In this document: positions 15,678 to 24,370 of the stretch, piece by piece | How positions within the stretch are numbered: position 1 is the first letter of the stretch | Layout: each line of letters begins with the position of its first letter | Source of the DNA: Catellatospora methionotrophica | Lineage (GTDB): Bacteria > Actinomycetota > Actinomycetes > Mycobacteriales > Micromonosporaceae | DNA length: 64,000 nucleotides | NCBI RefSeq assembly: GCF_011297335.1 | Contig: NZ_JAAOTJ010000013.1 | Span: 124,001-188,000, forward strand | Direction: 5' to 3' | Position numbers and translations under genes: made by a program | Notes under the pieces: model-generated | Databases searched by the model: none | What the model was told of the DNA's origin: nothing | The model's input: only the letters and a program-made list of their open reading frames with translations

Positions 15678-17469
15678 CCACGGGCGGCTCCGCCGGGGCG
15701 GGCTGCTGCCGGGCGTACAGGCGCAGCAGTTCGTGCATCGTGTACCGGTCGGGCCGGCACTCGATCACCAGGTGCCGGGCGGCCAGCGACCGCAGCGCCG
15801 CGCGCACCCGGTCCGGTGGCCGTGCCAGCCGCTCGGCGATGTGCTCGGTCGCGGCCCCGGCCTCGCCGGCCAGCTCGGCGATGGGGCCCAGGTCGCGGAA
15901 CACCCCGGCCTGCTCGGCCGTCAGCCGTCGGTACGACTGCTCGAAGGCGCGGGTCAGCCCGACCTGTTCACCGTGCAGGGTCAGGCCGGGCAGCCTGCGG
16001 TCGGCGTCGGACAGCTCCCGCGCCAGCTCCCCGACGGCGCCGCGCGGCCGCCCGATCAGGCGGGCCCCGGCGATCCGCAGTGCGAGCGGCAGCCCGGCGC
16101 ACAGCCGGGCCAGTTCGGTGGCCGCCTGCGGTTCCTGGCCGACGCGGTGGGTGCCCGCGGCCCGTCCGAGCAGCCGCAGCGCGTCGGTCTCGGGCAGCGG
16201 CTCGACGTCGATCGGGACCGCGCCGGTGTAGACCAGCACGGCGCGCAGCCGGATGCGGCTGGTGACGACCGTGACGCAGCCGGGCACGCCGGGCAGCAGC
16301 GGCAGCACCTGGGCCGCCGATGCGGCGTCGTCGAGCACGAACAGCACCCGGCGCTGCGCCGTGGCCGAGCGGAGCGCGGCCGACAGTGCCTCCAGGTGTT
16401 CGGCGGGGTCGGTGCCGGGAGCGGCTGCGGCGGGTGGCCGCCCGAGCGCCGACAGCATCCGGCGCAGCGCCGCCGCGGGTTCGGTGGCCGCAGTGTCGGC
16501 GTGACCGCGCAGCCGGACGTAGACCTGACCGTCCGGGAAGTGCTCGCGGGCCGTCTGCGCCCACTGGATCACCAGCGCGGTCTTGCCCACCCCGGCCGGG
16601 CCCGCGACGATGGCGATCGCGCCGCTGTGGGTGTTGTCGCGCAGCTTCTCCAGCGCCCGCAGTTCGTCGTCGCGGCCGACGAATCCGCGCACCGCCGGTG
16701 GGATCTGGGCGGGGGTGCGGGACGAGACCGGCGCGCCGACCGGTGTGCTGGTGCGGATCTGCTGCTCCAGGGCCTGCAGTTCGGGGCCGGGCGTCAGGCC
16801 GTACTCCCGCGACAGCAGGCGGCGCAGCCGGGCGCCCACGGCCAGGGCCTCCCGGGACCGGCCGCCCCGGTACAGCGCCTCCATCAGGGAGCGGGCGATC
16901 TCCTCGCGCTCCGGGCAGGTCCGCGCGAGTTCGGTGAGCGGCCCGATGAGCTGCTGGTGCCGGCCCAGCGCCAGCTCCACGACGGCGAGCTGCTCGAACG
17001 CGGCCACCCGCTCGTCGGCCAGCCGGACCCGCGCGTGTTCGGCGAACGGCGCGTGCACCCCGGTCAGGGCCGGTCCGCGCCAGAGGTCCAGCGCGGCCCG
17101 CAGTTGCTGCGACGCGGCCTGCGTGTCGCCCTCGGCCGCGGTGGAGCGTGCCTGGATGACGAGTCGGCGGAACCGCGCCACGTCCACGTGGTCGGCGGGC
17201 AGGTCGAGCTGGTAGCCGTGGTCGCGGGTGGACAGGGCCGCGCCGACGACCGGGATCCGGCGCAGCGCGGAGGTCATGGTGTGCAGCTGGGCGCGCGCCG
17301 TACGCGGCGGGCGCTGGCCCCACAGCGCGTCGATCAGCTCGGGGTAGCCGACGCTGTGGTTGGCACGCAGCAGGAGGTAGACCAGCAGGGCCCGCCGCTG
17401 CGGCCGGTCGGCGACGGTGGCCGCCGGTGTGTCGCCGATCGTGAACTCGCCCAGGAGCCCGAACTCCAT
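15643..17469 (-). CDS. SARP-family regulator (BTAD plus NB-ARC)
   Basis: The product has 608 residues: an OmpR-type winged-helix DNA-binding domain (1-90), a bacterial transcriptional activation domain (about 97-240) and an NB-ARC ATPase domain with Walker A GPAGVGKT (G290-T297) and Walker B RRVLFVLDDA. There is no long C-terminal TPR region, unlike AfsR or the other two SARPs here. SARP proteins activate secondary-metabolite genes by binding direct repeats near -35. ATG 17469 is preceded by GGAGG. The gene runs tail to tail with the peptide unit and overlaps the end of the MauE-like gene, which makes it a candidate activator of that unit. Confidence 0.9.
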   Translation of the reverse strand: MEFGLLGEFTIGDTPAATVADRPQRRALLVYLLLRANHSVGYPELIDALWGQRPPRTARAQLHTMTSALRRIPVVGAALSTRDHGYQLDLPADHVDVARFRRLVIQARSTAAEGDTQAASQQLRAALDLWRGPALTGVHAPFAEHARVRLADERVAAFEQLAVVELALGRHQQLIGPLTELARTCPEREEIARSLMEALYRGGRSREALAVGARLRRLLSREYGLTPGPELQALEQQIRTSTPVGAPVSSRTPAQIPPAVRGFVGRDDELRALEKLRDNTHSGAIAIVAGPAGVGKTALVIQWAQTAREHFPDGQVYVRLRGHADTAATEPAAALRRMLSALGRPPAAAAPGTDPAEHLEALSAALRSATAQRRVLFVLDDAASAAQVLPLLPGVPGCVTVVTSRIRLRAVLVYTGAVPIDVEPLPETDALRLLGRAAGTHRVGQEPQAATELARLCAGLPLALRIAGARLIGRPRGAVGELARELSDADRRLPGLTLHGEQVGLTRAFEQSYRRLTAEQAGVFRDLGPIAELAGEAGAATEHIAERLARPPDRVRAALRSLAARHLVIECRPDRYTMHELLRLYARQQPAPAEPPVVSAARPGRPTG

Positions 17470-17484
17470 GCCACCTCCAGCTGA

Positions 17485-17510
17485 TCGATTAGAACAAGTG
17501 TACTAATCGA
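17485..17510. promoter_or_regulatory. Inverted repeat upstream of SARP gene
   Basis: TCGATTAG (17485-17492) and CTAATCGA (17503-17510) with a 10-nt spacer, AT-rich compared with the surroundings, 16 bp upstream of the SARP start codon. Likely an operator; the binding protein is unknown, and the HxlR gene next door is one candidate. Confidence 0.55.
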
Positions 17511-17522
17511 ACGCCGGGGCGG

Positions 17523-18011
17523 TCACGGCAGATCGGTGTGTTGCCGCCCCGCCGCGTCGAGGCGGGCGAACGGGCCCGGACCGTCGTGCGGCCCCGGCGG
17601 GGCGCCGAGGTGGCGGACGCGGAGTTCGTCCATCAGTTCCTCGGCGAACGCCGGACCCTGCTCGCGCAGGAAGCGCTGCCGGTGGTGGAGTTCGCCGCCG
17701 CCCGGCCGCCAGTCCAGGCCCCAGTCGCCGAGGGCGCAGACGATCGGCAGGGTCCGGATGCCGGCTTCGGTGAGGCTGTAGCGGGCGCGCTGGCCCCGCA
17801 CCGCCGTGCCACGGGCGAGCAGTCCCGCGTCGACGAGCCGTACGAGCCGGTCGGCGAGGATGTTCGAGGCGATGCCCTCGGCCGACCCGGTGAGCAGTGC
17901 GCGGAAGTGGCGGCGGTCGCCGAACATGACGTCGCGCAGCACGAGCAGCACCCAGCGATCGCCGAGCACCTCGACGGCGGCGCTGATCGGAGACTCGGAC
18001 CGCGGCTCCAC
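17523..18011 (-). CDS. HxlR-family transcriptional regulator
   Basis: The product has 162 residues, a winged-helix protein of the HxlR (MarR-like) family. The N-terminal pattern AVEVLGDRWVLLVLRDVMFG and the wing region LARGTAVRGQRARYSLTEAG are typical. Such proteins are small dimeric repressors or activators that respond to redox-active or electrophilic compounds. GTG 18011 follows AAGGAGGACGT. It is divergent from the DHFR-like gene, and a perfect palindrome lies between them, consistent with control of both. Confidence 0.9.
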   Translation of the reverse strand: MEPRSESPISAAVEVLGDRWVLLVLRDVMFGDRRHFRALLTGSAEGIASNILADRLVRLVDAGLLARGTAVRGQRARYSLTEAGIRTLPIVCALGDWGLDWRPGGGELHHRQRFLREQGPAFAEELMDELRVRHLGAPPGPHDGPGPFARLDAAGRQHTDLP

Positions 18012-18020
18012 ACGTCCTCC

Positions 18021-18069
18021 TTGACAGGTCGATGGCCCTCACTATAGTGGTTGCATAATGCAACCACTA
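18021..18069 (+). promoter_or_regulatory. Promoter with HxlR-type operator palindrome
   Basis: TTGACA (18021-18026), 16 nt, TATAGT (18043-18048): a near-consensus promoter for the DHFR-like gene. TAGTGGTTGCAT (18045-18056) and its exact complement (18058-18069) form a 12-bp palindrome around one central base, covering the -10 box and start site. A repressor bound here would shut the promoter. Confidence 0.8.
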
Positions 18070-18083
18070 GCGATGGGAAGAGG

Positions 18084-18680
18084 ATGGGCCGCTTCGTCTA
18101 TTCGATGAACGTGTCCCTCGACCTGCGCATCGAGCAGGTGCCCGGGGACAACGGCGCGGGTGAGTGGCTGCGTATCACCGAGCAGATGCACCGCGCCGCC
18201 AACGCGCAGTGCCAGGAGCTCGCGCTCATGGTCCACGGGCGGATCTTCTACGAGGCGATGGAAGAGTTCTGGCCTCGTGCGCACGAGGACGCGTCGCTGC
18301 CGGACTACCTGCGGGAGTACGGCGAGATCTGGACCGCCAAGCCCAAGGTGCTCGTCTCCCGCACCCGCGACAGCGCCGGCCACAACACCCGCGTCATCGG
18401 CGGCGACGACGCGATCGCACAGCTCGCCGCCGTACGGGCGAACACGGACGGCATCGTCAGCGTCGGCGGCGCGTCGCTCGCGACACAGCTGCTGCGGGCG
18501 GGACTGCTCGACGAGCTGCTGCTCTGGACCCATCCGGCGATCCTCGGCTTCGGCAGGCCGCTGTTCGACGACTACGACCTGCCGATCGACCTCGAACTGA
18601 CCGAGCAGCGGTCGTTCGCCCAGGGCGTCACGATGCATCGCTACGCCATCCAGGACGTGAAGGAGCCAACCCCATGCTGA
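18084..18680 (+). CDS. Dihydrofolate reductase-fold protein (RibD C-terminal type)
   Basis: The product has about 198 residues with the RibD C-terminal/DHFR-like fold: N-terminal FVYSMNVSLDLRIE, the nucleotide-loop region MVHGRIFYEAMEE, and SVGGASLATQLLRAGLLDELLLWTHPAILGFGRPLF. Such proteins are predicted NADPH-dependent reductases of unknown substrate, common next to regulators in actinobacteria. ATG 18084 is my choice; ATG 18105 is possible. The 3' end overlaps the MBL gene by 7 bp, so both form an operon under the HxlR-type operator. Confidence 0.8.
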   Translation: MGRFVYSMNVSLDLRIEQVPGDNGAGEWLRITEQMHRAANAQCQELALMVHGRIFYEAMEEFWPRAHEDASLPDYLREYGEIWTAKPKVLVSRTRDSAGHNTRVIGGDDAIAQLAAVRANTDGIVSVGGASLATQLLRAGLLDELLLWTHPAILGFGRPLFDDYDLPIDLELTEQRSFAQGVTMHRYAIQDVKEPTPC

Positions 18681-19525
18681 GGCAGGTCGCGGACGGTGTG
18701 CTGGTCCACGAGAGCGAGTTCGTCCAGAGCAACGCGATCGTCGTGCGGGGCCGCGACGGCGTGCTGCTCGTCGACGCCGGGTTGCAGGACCACGAGCTGA
18801 CCTGCCTCGCCGACGACCTGTCCGAGCTGGGCCAGGCCGTGGTGGCGGGCTTCTCGACGCATCCGGACTGGGACCACCTGCTGTGGCACGAGCGGCTCGG
18901 CGCAGCCCCCCGCTACGGCACGGCCCGGTGCGCGGCAGCCGTCCAGGAGCAGCTGTCCGACCCGGGGATCAAGGCCGAGATAACCGCCCACCTGGAACCG
19001 ACGGGCATCGCCGAGCACGTGCCGCTGGACCTGTACGGCCTCATCACCGCCCTGCCCGCCGGTGCGGCGCGGCTGCCGTGGGACGGCCCCCAGGTGCGGA
19101 TCATCGAGCACCGGGCACACGCGCCGGGCCACGCGGCGCTGTTCATCGAGCAGTGCGGTGTCCTGCTCGCCGGTGACATGCTCTCCGATGTGCTGGTGCC
19201 GATGCTCGACCTGGCCGCCGACGATCCGGTCGAGGACTACCTCGCGGCGCTGCGGCTGCTCGAAGAGGTGGTGGACGACGCCGGAGCCGTCGTGCCCGGC
19301 CACGGGTCGGTCGGCGGGGCGGGGCAGGCACGCGCCCGGCTCGCGCTGGACCGGGCGTACGTGCTGGCCCTGCGTGACGGCCGCGATCCCGCCGACCCGC
19401 GCGTCGGCCCGTCGGCCAAGCCCGGCTGGGAGTGGGTCGCCGACGTGCACGACGGGCAACGGCAGGGCCTGGCCCGGCGCGGTGAGCCCGGCGGTGACCC
19501 GGCGGGCGGCGATGCGCAGGCCTGA
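18674..19525 (+). CDS. Metallo-beta-lactamase-fold hydrolase
   Basis: The product has 283 residues, MBL fold. The metal motif reads H63-P-D-W-D-H68, where the usual second histidine of HxHxDH is Asp65; later ligands are visible in HAPGHAALFI, LLAGDML and VPGHGSV. A D at that position is seen in some MBL groups and may alter metal choice. ATG 18674 has AGGAG 8 nt upstream and overlaps the previous gene. The reaction cannot be inferred. A hairpin at 19540 ends the operon. Confidence 0.8.
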   Translation: MLRQVADGVLVHESEFVQSNAIVVRGRDGVLLVDAGLQDHELTCLADDLSELGQAVVAGFSTHPDWDHLLWHERLGAAPRYGTARCAAAVQEQLSDPGIKAEITAHLEPTGIAEHVPLDLYGLITALPAGAARLPWDGPQVRIIEHRAHAPGHAALFIEQCGVLLAGDMLSDVLVPMLDLAADDPVEDYLAALRLLEEVVDDAGAVVPGHGSVGGAGQARARLALDRAYVLALRDGRDPADPRVGPSAKPGWEWVADVHDGQRQGLARRGEPGGDPAGGDAQA

Positions 19526-19539
19526 GAACCTGAGCTGGT

Positions 19540-19561
19540 GCCGGGACGGCGGTGTCCCGGC
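19540..19561. terminator. Hairpin between convergent genes
   Basis: GCCGGGAC (19540-19547), 6-nt loop, GTCCCGGC (19554-19561), just after the MBL gene. Confidence 0.65.
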
Positions 19562-19567
19562 CCGGCG

Positions 19568-19804
19568 TCAGTCGCGCTTGACCCGGCGGGCGGCGCGTGC
19601 GGAGTCGTCGGCGATCAAGACCGTGGCGACCAGGCACGCGACGACGATGCTCAGGAACCAGGTGTCGTCGTCGGACAGCCAGGCGGTGAACGGCGCATAC
19701 GCTGCCATCACCAGGAACGCGGCCCACATTCCGCGGCGCTGGCGGAGGGTCAGAAATCCAGTCACCCGGAAAGGGTGCCATCGTCTCATTACGATCGGCG
19801 ACAC
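19568..19804 (-). CDS. Small membrane protein, unknown
   Basis: The product has up to 78 residues with two hydrophobic helices (MWAAFLVMAAYAPFTAWL and WFLSIVVACLVATVLIA) and a basic, Arg/Lys-rich tail (ARAARRVKRD). The acidic WLSDDDTW turn lies between the helices. Start GTG 19804 or ATG 19789; neither has a good ribosome site. No family recognised. Confidence 0.55.
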   Translation of the reverse strand: MSPIVMRRWHPFRVTGFLTLRQRRGMWAAFLVMAAYAPFTAWLSDDDTWFLSIVVACLVATVLIADDSARAARRVKRD

Positions 19805-19890
19805 ACGTTCGGGTGAATCTGGCCTGAAACAGGTTTACCGGCCCGACGTGACGGCAATAGCTTACGGTCGGCCGGGCCAGGTGTTGCCGG

Positions 19891-20412
19891 TCACGGCAGC
19901 GGGGCGGCGTACACCGCCACGGGCGGGTCGCCCGGGTCGTACCGGTCCGACAGTCCTTCGAAGACCATCCCGGCCTTCTCCGCGACGCGGCGAGAGGCAG
20001 CGTGGCCGGGGTCGATGAGTGCCACCAGCCGGTCCAGGCCGTGCCGCCGGGCATGGGCGAGCACCCCGGCCGCGATCTCCGTGGCGTAGCCGCGACCCCA
20101 GCAGGACCGGGCGAGATGCCAGCCCACCTCGTGCTCCCCGGCCCGGCCGTCGAACGGCCGTACGTAGACGTCACCGGCGAACCCGCCGTCGAGCGTGGTG
20201 ACGGCCCAGAAGCCGCAGCCCGCGCCGCGCTCGGCGACCGCCTGCCAGCGCGGGATGTCGGCGGCGATCACCTCGATGCCGCTGGGCGGGTCGTCGCCGG
20301 TGAAGCGGCAGACCTCCGGATCCGACCACATCGCGTACGCCGAGGCCACGTCGGCCTGGTCGAACGGCCGGACCAGCAGCCGCTCGGTGCGGAAGACGGG
20401 TGAGGTGGGCAC
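19891..20412 (-). CDS. GNAT N-acetyltransferase (RimJ/RimL-like)
   Basis: The product has 173 residues of the Acetyltransf_3 type: TERLLVRPFDQADVASAYAM at the N-terminus, VGWHLARSCWGRGYATEIAAG as acetyl-CoA binding motif A and NPG-like IDPGHAASRRVAEKAGM as motif B. Such enzymes acetylate protein N-termini, amino acids or small amines. Start GTG 20412. It lies after the large secreted-protein gene on the same strand, but a terminator separates them, so it is probably transcribed alone. Confidence 0.85.
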   Translation of the reverse strand: MPTSPVFRTERLLVRPFDQADVASAYAMWSDPEVCRFTGDDPPSGIEVIAADIPRWQAVAERGAGCGFWAVTTLDGGFAGDVYVRPFDGRAGEHEVGWHLARSCWGRGYATEIAAGVLAHARRHGLDRLVALIDPGHAASRRVAEKAGMVFEGLSDRYDPGDPPVAVYAAPLP

Positions 20413-20453
20413 TGGTGGATCCTAGCCAGGCTCGCCCGTCCGGCGCCCGACAC

Positions 20454-20494
20454 GGTGGCGGGGCCCACCCCAGCCTGGGGAGGGCCCCGCCACC
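20454..20494 (-). terminator. Terminator of the propeller-malectin gene
   Basis: A 13-bp stem GGTGGCGGGGCCC (20454-20466) with its complement at 20482-20494, and an inner CCCCA/TGGGG helix, just past the stop at 20506. Confidence 0.8.
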
Positions 20495-20505
20495 TGCGCC
20501 GATGC

Positions 20506-23040
20506 TTACGGGCCGACGAACACCGCCTTCGCGCGCCAGTCGTTGCCGTCGACGGCCGGGCCGCTGCGCACGGTGAACGACCCGGTCGGCGCCCCGCCCG
20601 CCCAGGCCGTGGCCGACAGGTCACCGGTGCTGCGGTTGACCTTGTAGAGGGTGCTGCCGGACAGCAGGAGCCCGCCCGCGTCGGCCATGCCGCCGACCCC
20701 GGCGACGGTGAACTTGTCCGCGCCCACGATGCCGCTGTCCGGGGTGAACCAGCGCCAGAACAGGCCGTTCTGGCCCGACAGCGTGTAGTACAACCGGCCC
20801 GCGGTGTAGAACATCGCGGTCACGTTCGGGATCTCGGCGTAGAAGTTCACCGTCACCCCGGCGTACGTCGGAGCGTCGGTGCCCGACGCCACGGTGTCCC
20901 AGTACGCGTCGTGGTACGGGTCGACCAGCGTCGCCGTGCCGAACGTGGAGCCGTCGAAGGTGCGCCGCCACAGCGCGCCGTTCAGCCCGTAGAACAGCGT
21001 GCCGCCGACCCAGAAGCCGCCCTTGGCGGTCGACCAGGCGGTGCTGTCCGGGTTGGCCACCGCGCTCGCCGCGCCGACGGTGGTGTTCCCGTCGTACGAG
21101 CGGACCTGCACCTCGTCGCCGTTGCCCGACGGCGGCGGCCCGGTCTTCACGATCTCGATGCCGTTGATCAGCGGGTTCTCCACCACGTGGCCGAAGCCGA
21201 GGTCGATCGTGCCGTCGCTGACGACGGTGAACGAGCGCATGGTGCCGACGTCATGGCCGACGGTGGCGGACAGGTCGAGGTTCGGCAGCACGGTGGTCCC
21301 GTCCAGCGTCACGTTGAAGACCCGGGAACCGGCCGACGCGGTGCCGCCGTAGCGGTTGGCCAGGTAGAGCCGCACCACGACCTCGGTGCCCGCAGGCACC
21401 GGGAACTGCCAGCTCATCTCCGGGGCCGAACCCGGATCCCAGCGCTCCGAGGAGAACAGCGCCGCGGGGGTGCTGACGGGCACGGTGGCGTCCATCATCG
21501 GCACCGTGCCGTAGCCGGCGGTGTTGCTCACGTTGTTGTGGTACGCGCTGGGGCTGCCGCCGTCGTCGGCCCAGTCCGGCCCGCTGTCGGTCGAGGCGAC
21601 CGCAGGACCGCCGGCGTTGACCCGGTAGAGCACGTTGGTCGGCACCGGGACCCCGGCCCGGTACACGTTGCCGGGCAGCGTGGCCACCGTCGTCGCGTGC
21701 GGGGCGTTGCCGCCGGTCAGCGAGAAGAACGAGATCCGCTCCCGGCGGTACTGGTAGTTGCCGATGAAGGCGGTGTCGGAGCCGAGCCAGATGCCGGCGG
21801 GGGTCACCAGCATCTCGGCGACGCCGACGCCGCGCGGGTGGCGGCCCGGGTTCCAGGCCAGCGGCAGGCCGGTGAGCGGGTCCAGGGCGGCGATGCTGGC
21901 CCGGCCGACCGCGCCGGCGGCGGGGCTGTCACCGCCGAAGCTGTTGTTGAGCCAGCGGATGTGCCCGCCGACGTAGACGGCCTGCTCGCTGATGCCGACC
22001 GACAGCAGGGTGTCGCCGCCCGCGTAGTCGACCCAGGTGGGCTGCAGGTCCGCGCCGGTGGCGTCGTTCTCCCAGCGGGCGGCCGCGTCGCACAGGGTGC
22101 CGCCGTTGGCCGCGCCGGTGGTGACCACGACGAAGTAGCTGCTGTCGGGGGCGTACGCGACGTCGCGCATGTAGGAGTCGAACGCACCCCAGGCGCAGCG
22201 CGGGGTGTACCGGGTGGTGTTCCAGTCGGTGATGGTCGCCGCGCTAGCGCCCAGGGTCAGCTTCACGATCTGGTCGTGCAGCACCCCGGCGGCCTTCTTG
22301 AAGTTGCCGACGACCACGAGCTGCTGGCCGTTGGGGGCCAGGGCGAGCTTGCTGGCGCCGACCCCGGCGACGGCGCCGCTGACCCCGTCGTAGTTGTGGT
22401 TCTCGGTCAGGGCCGTGGTCAGGTAGCTGTCCAGCGCGCCGGTGCTGGCGTTGACCGAGGCGAGGCCGCCGCGCGCGAGGGTGGCGTTGCCCGCGTTGGT
22501 GAAGATGCCGCCGACCAGCAGCCGGCTGCCGGCCAGGGCGATGTCCTTGACGGCCCCGTTGAAGGCCGGGCCCGCGAAGCTCGTGACCAGGGTGCCGTTG
22601 CTGACGTTGAGCAGCGCCACCTTGCGCCGGGTGACCCCGTTGACGGTGTTGAACTTGCCCGCGATGAAGACCGTGCCCGCCGTGGGTCCGGCGATCACCG
22701 CTTCGATCTGGTCGCTGACGGTCGGCGCGAACGCGGTGTCGACCGTGCCGGTGGCCTTGTCGAAGGCGAGGATGAAGTTGCGGGTGATGTCCACTTCGGT
22801 GCCGCGGTTGCGTACGGTCGTGAAGTCACCGGCCGCGATGATCTTCGTTCCGGCGTCGTGGATGGCGTAGACGGTGCCGTCCTTGATGTCCGGCGACGCG
22901 GCGGAGGGAACCGCCGTGACGATCGTGGTGTGGTCGGGCGCGGCGGACGCCGGGGCCGCGGTGCCGAGACCGGCGGCGGTGACCGCGATCGCGACCAGCG
23001 CCGTGAGGGCGCGGCGGGGCAGGGACGATCGATGACTCAT
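20506..23040 (-). CDS. Large secreted beta-propeller and malectin-domain protein
   Basis: The product has 844 residues. The signal peptide (SSLPRRALTALVAIAVTAAG, cut near ASA-33) leads into a long beta-propeller-like region (about 35-465) built of repeats of the type TKIIAAGDFTTV, GTVFIAGKFNTVNG, SRLLVGGIFTNAGN and QLVVVGNFKKAAG. A malectin-like carbohydrate-binding domain follows (about 468-630, from LYRVNAGGPAVA to NGIEIVKTG), then a second beta-rich domain (640-844). Malectin domains bind sugar polymers, so a role at the cell surface or in polymer binding is likely. ATG 23040 has GGAG 6 nt upstream and precedes the signal peptide; the frame is open further upstream. No catalytic motif recognised. 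Confidence 0.8.
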   Translation of the reverse strand: MSHRSSLPRRALTALVAIAVTAAGLGTAAPASAAPDHTTIVTAVPSAASPDIKDGTVYAIHDAGTKIIAAGDFTTVRNRGTEVDITRNFILAFDKATGTVDTAFAPTVSDQIEAVIAGPTAGTVFIAGKFNTVNGVTRRKVALLNVSNGTLVTSFAGPAFNGAVKDIALAGSRLLVGGIFTNAGNATLARGGLASVNASTGALDSYLTTALTENHNYDGVSGAVAGVGASKLALAPNGQQLVVVGNFKKAAGVLHDQIVKLTLGASAATITDWNTTRYTPRCAWGAFDSYMRDVAYAPDSSYFVVVTTGAANGGTLCDAAARWENDATGADLQPTWVDYAGGDTLLSVGISEQAVYVGGHIRWLNNSFGGDSPAAGAVGRASIAALDPLTGLPLAWNPGRHPRGVGVAEMLVTPAGIWLGSDTAFIGNYQYRRERISFFSLTGGNAPHATTVATLPGNVYRAGVPVPTNVLYRVNAGGPAVASTDSGPDWADDGGSPSAYHNNVSNTAGYGTVPMMDATVPVSTPAALFSSERWDPGSAPEMSWQFPVPAGTEVVVRLYLANRYGGTASAGSRVFNVTLDGTTVLPNLDLSATVGHDVGTMRSFTVVSDGTIDLGFGHVVENPLINGIEIVKTGPPPSGNGDEVQVRSYDGNTTVGAASAVANPDSTAWSTAKGGFWVGGTLFYGLNGALWRRTFDGSTFGTATLVDPYHDAYWDTVASGTDAPTYAGVTVNFYAEIPNVTAMFYTAGRLYYTLSGQNGLFWRWFTPDSGIVGADKFTVAGVGGMADAGGLLLSGSTLYKVNRSTGDLSATAWAGGAPTGSFTVRSGPAVDGNDWRAKAVFVGP

Positions 23041-23327
23041 GGGCAACTCCATCGGGGCGCGGACGATCCGGCTGACGCGCGGCGCGACGGGTGCGGAGCA
23101 CTCGTCCGGCCACCGGGCAGCCGGGTGGGGCATGGCGCGATTCCCACCCTGCGGCACCCGGCATTGCGCCGTCCAGCGTCATCGATGCTTTATGGCCGTC
23201 CACATCGCAGTAGCCGCCCGACCACCGGTTCCAGGCAGCGGGAAGGTCGGCCGGACTGCACGAAAAGGCGGTCGGCAATGGTTATTCGGCGTACCCGGCC
23301 AGACGAGTGAGGGCGGCCGGTGTCCCG

Positions 23328-24203
23328 TCAGGACGGCAGGCCCTTGCCCTTGCTGTCGCGGGCCGACTTGCGCAGCGTCTTGTCGAAGAAGACCGCGCAC
23401 TGCACGGTGTGGTCGCCGGCCGCCCAGCGCTCGCCGGAGGCAGGCAGGGCGATGGAGCCGTAGTACACGGCGCGGGAGGCCGGGACGCCCAGATACTGGG
23501 TGATGAGCGTGCCGCAGGTCTTGTGCAGCCGGTCCCACGTCTTGGCGCTTCCATCCGGGTAGGCGGCGGTCGCGGGCTCGCGGAACACCCCGACGTACTC
23601 GGCGTTGTGCGCGGTGGTGCAGGCGATGTCGTCCATCCGGGAGACCGCGTCGTCGGCGATGACCGCCTTGACGCAGTTGTTCAGCAGCGCGGGCGGGATG
23701 GCGCCCTTCAGGCTGCCCGTACGCAGGACGAACCGCTCGGCGTCCTCGGTGCTGGCCTGCTCGCTGATCTCGCAGCGATACCAGCGTGCCCCGCTCGTCC
23801 AGGTGTCGACCTTGGGGGTGGACAGCCGCAGCTCCAGCTTCGCCGCGTGGCCCCAGGCCCGGCCCAGGTACAGCATGGCCTTGAGGTCGCACTCGTAGAG
23901 CGCGGCGGCCTTCTCCTTGGGCCCGGGGTAGGTGTCGCCGGGGAACTTCCCGACGTGCACCACCTCGCCGTAGTGGGGTTCGGCGCAGTCCTTCACGGCG
24001 GCGCTGCGCAGGGCGATGTCGACGGACACCGTGGCCAGGCACGCACCGGCCTCGGGCGTCCAGCCGGTGACCTCGGCGACCGGCTTCCAGTCGTCGACCA
24101 GCGCCGCGTCGACCTCCGCGGGCAGCGCCTGCCCGCAGCCCGCCAGCGCCAGCGTCGCCAGCAGCGCGACCAGCGTCGCACCGGCCGTGAGGCGTCCCCG
24201 CAT
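23328..24203 (-). CDS. Lipoprotein with septum-formation-type domains
   Basis: The product has 291 residues. It has a lipoprotein signal peptide with lipobox LALAGC and a body with two repeats of a Cys-containing module (GACLATVSVDIALRSAAVKDCAEPHYGEVVHVG and a later copy ending IACTTAHNAEYVGVF). The DCxxPHxxEV pattern matches the actinobacterial septum-formation domain found in membrane-bound proteins of cell division. ATG 24203 is chosen because GGGAGG lies 7 nt upstream; ATG 24209 would be too close. The gene is divergent from the DrrAB-type operon. Confidence 0.75.
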   Translation of the reverse strand: MRGRLTAGATLVALLATLALAGCGQALPAEVDAALVDDWKPVAEVTGWTPEAGACLATVSVDIALRSAAVKDCAEPHYGEVVHVGKFPGDTYPGPKEKAAALYECDLKAMLYLGRAWGHAAKLELRLSTPKVDTWTSGARWYRCEISEQASTEDAERFVLRTGSLKGAIPPALLNNCVKAVIADDAVSRMDDIACTTAHNAEYVGVFREPATAAYPDGSAKTWDRLHKTCGTLITQYLGVPASRAVYYGSIALPASGERWAAGDHTVQCAVFFDKTLRKSARDSKGKGLPS

Positions 24204-24307
24204 CGCCATACCTCCCAGGTCGTGAACCCGCGAAAGCGTAAATGATCTCGGGTGTACGCGGATCGGCCTAACGGTCCGGGTGATCATCCTCGCGGGTGAG
24301 CCCGTCG

Positions 24308-24363
24308 TGTCAGCGGCCGTGTCAGAGCCATGTCAGAGGGGTGACAGGCCGGCTCTCGATAGT
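24308..24363 (+). promoter_or_regulatory. Four-repeat SARP-type promoter array (copy B)
   Basis: TGTCAG (24308), TGTCAG (24320), TGTCAG (24331) and TGACAG (24342), start-to-start spacings 12, 11 and 11 bp. Ten nt later comes GATAGT (24358-24363), then 7 nt to the ATG of the drrA-like gene. No ribosome site exists, so the transcript is probably leaderless. Confidence 0.8.
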
Positions 24364-24370
24364 TGCCGTC

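Noticed and set aside
17503-18063. Alternative minus-strand frame over the HxlR gene
   Set aside because: Arg/Pro-rich shadow; the HxlR frame has the family motifs and AAGGAGG upstream.
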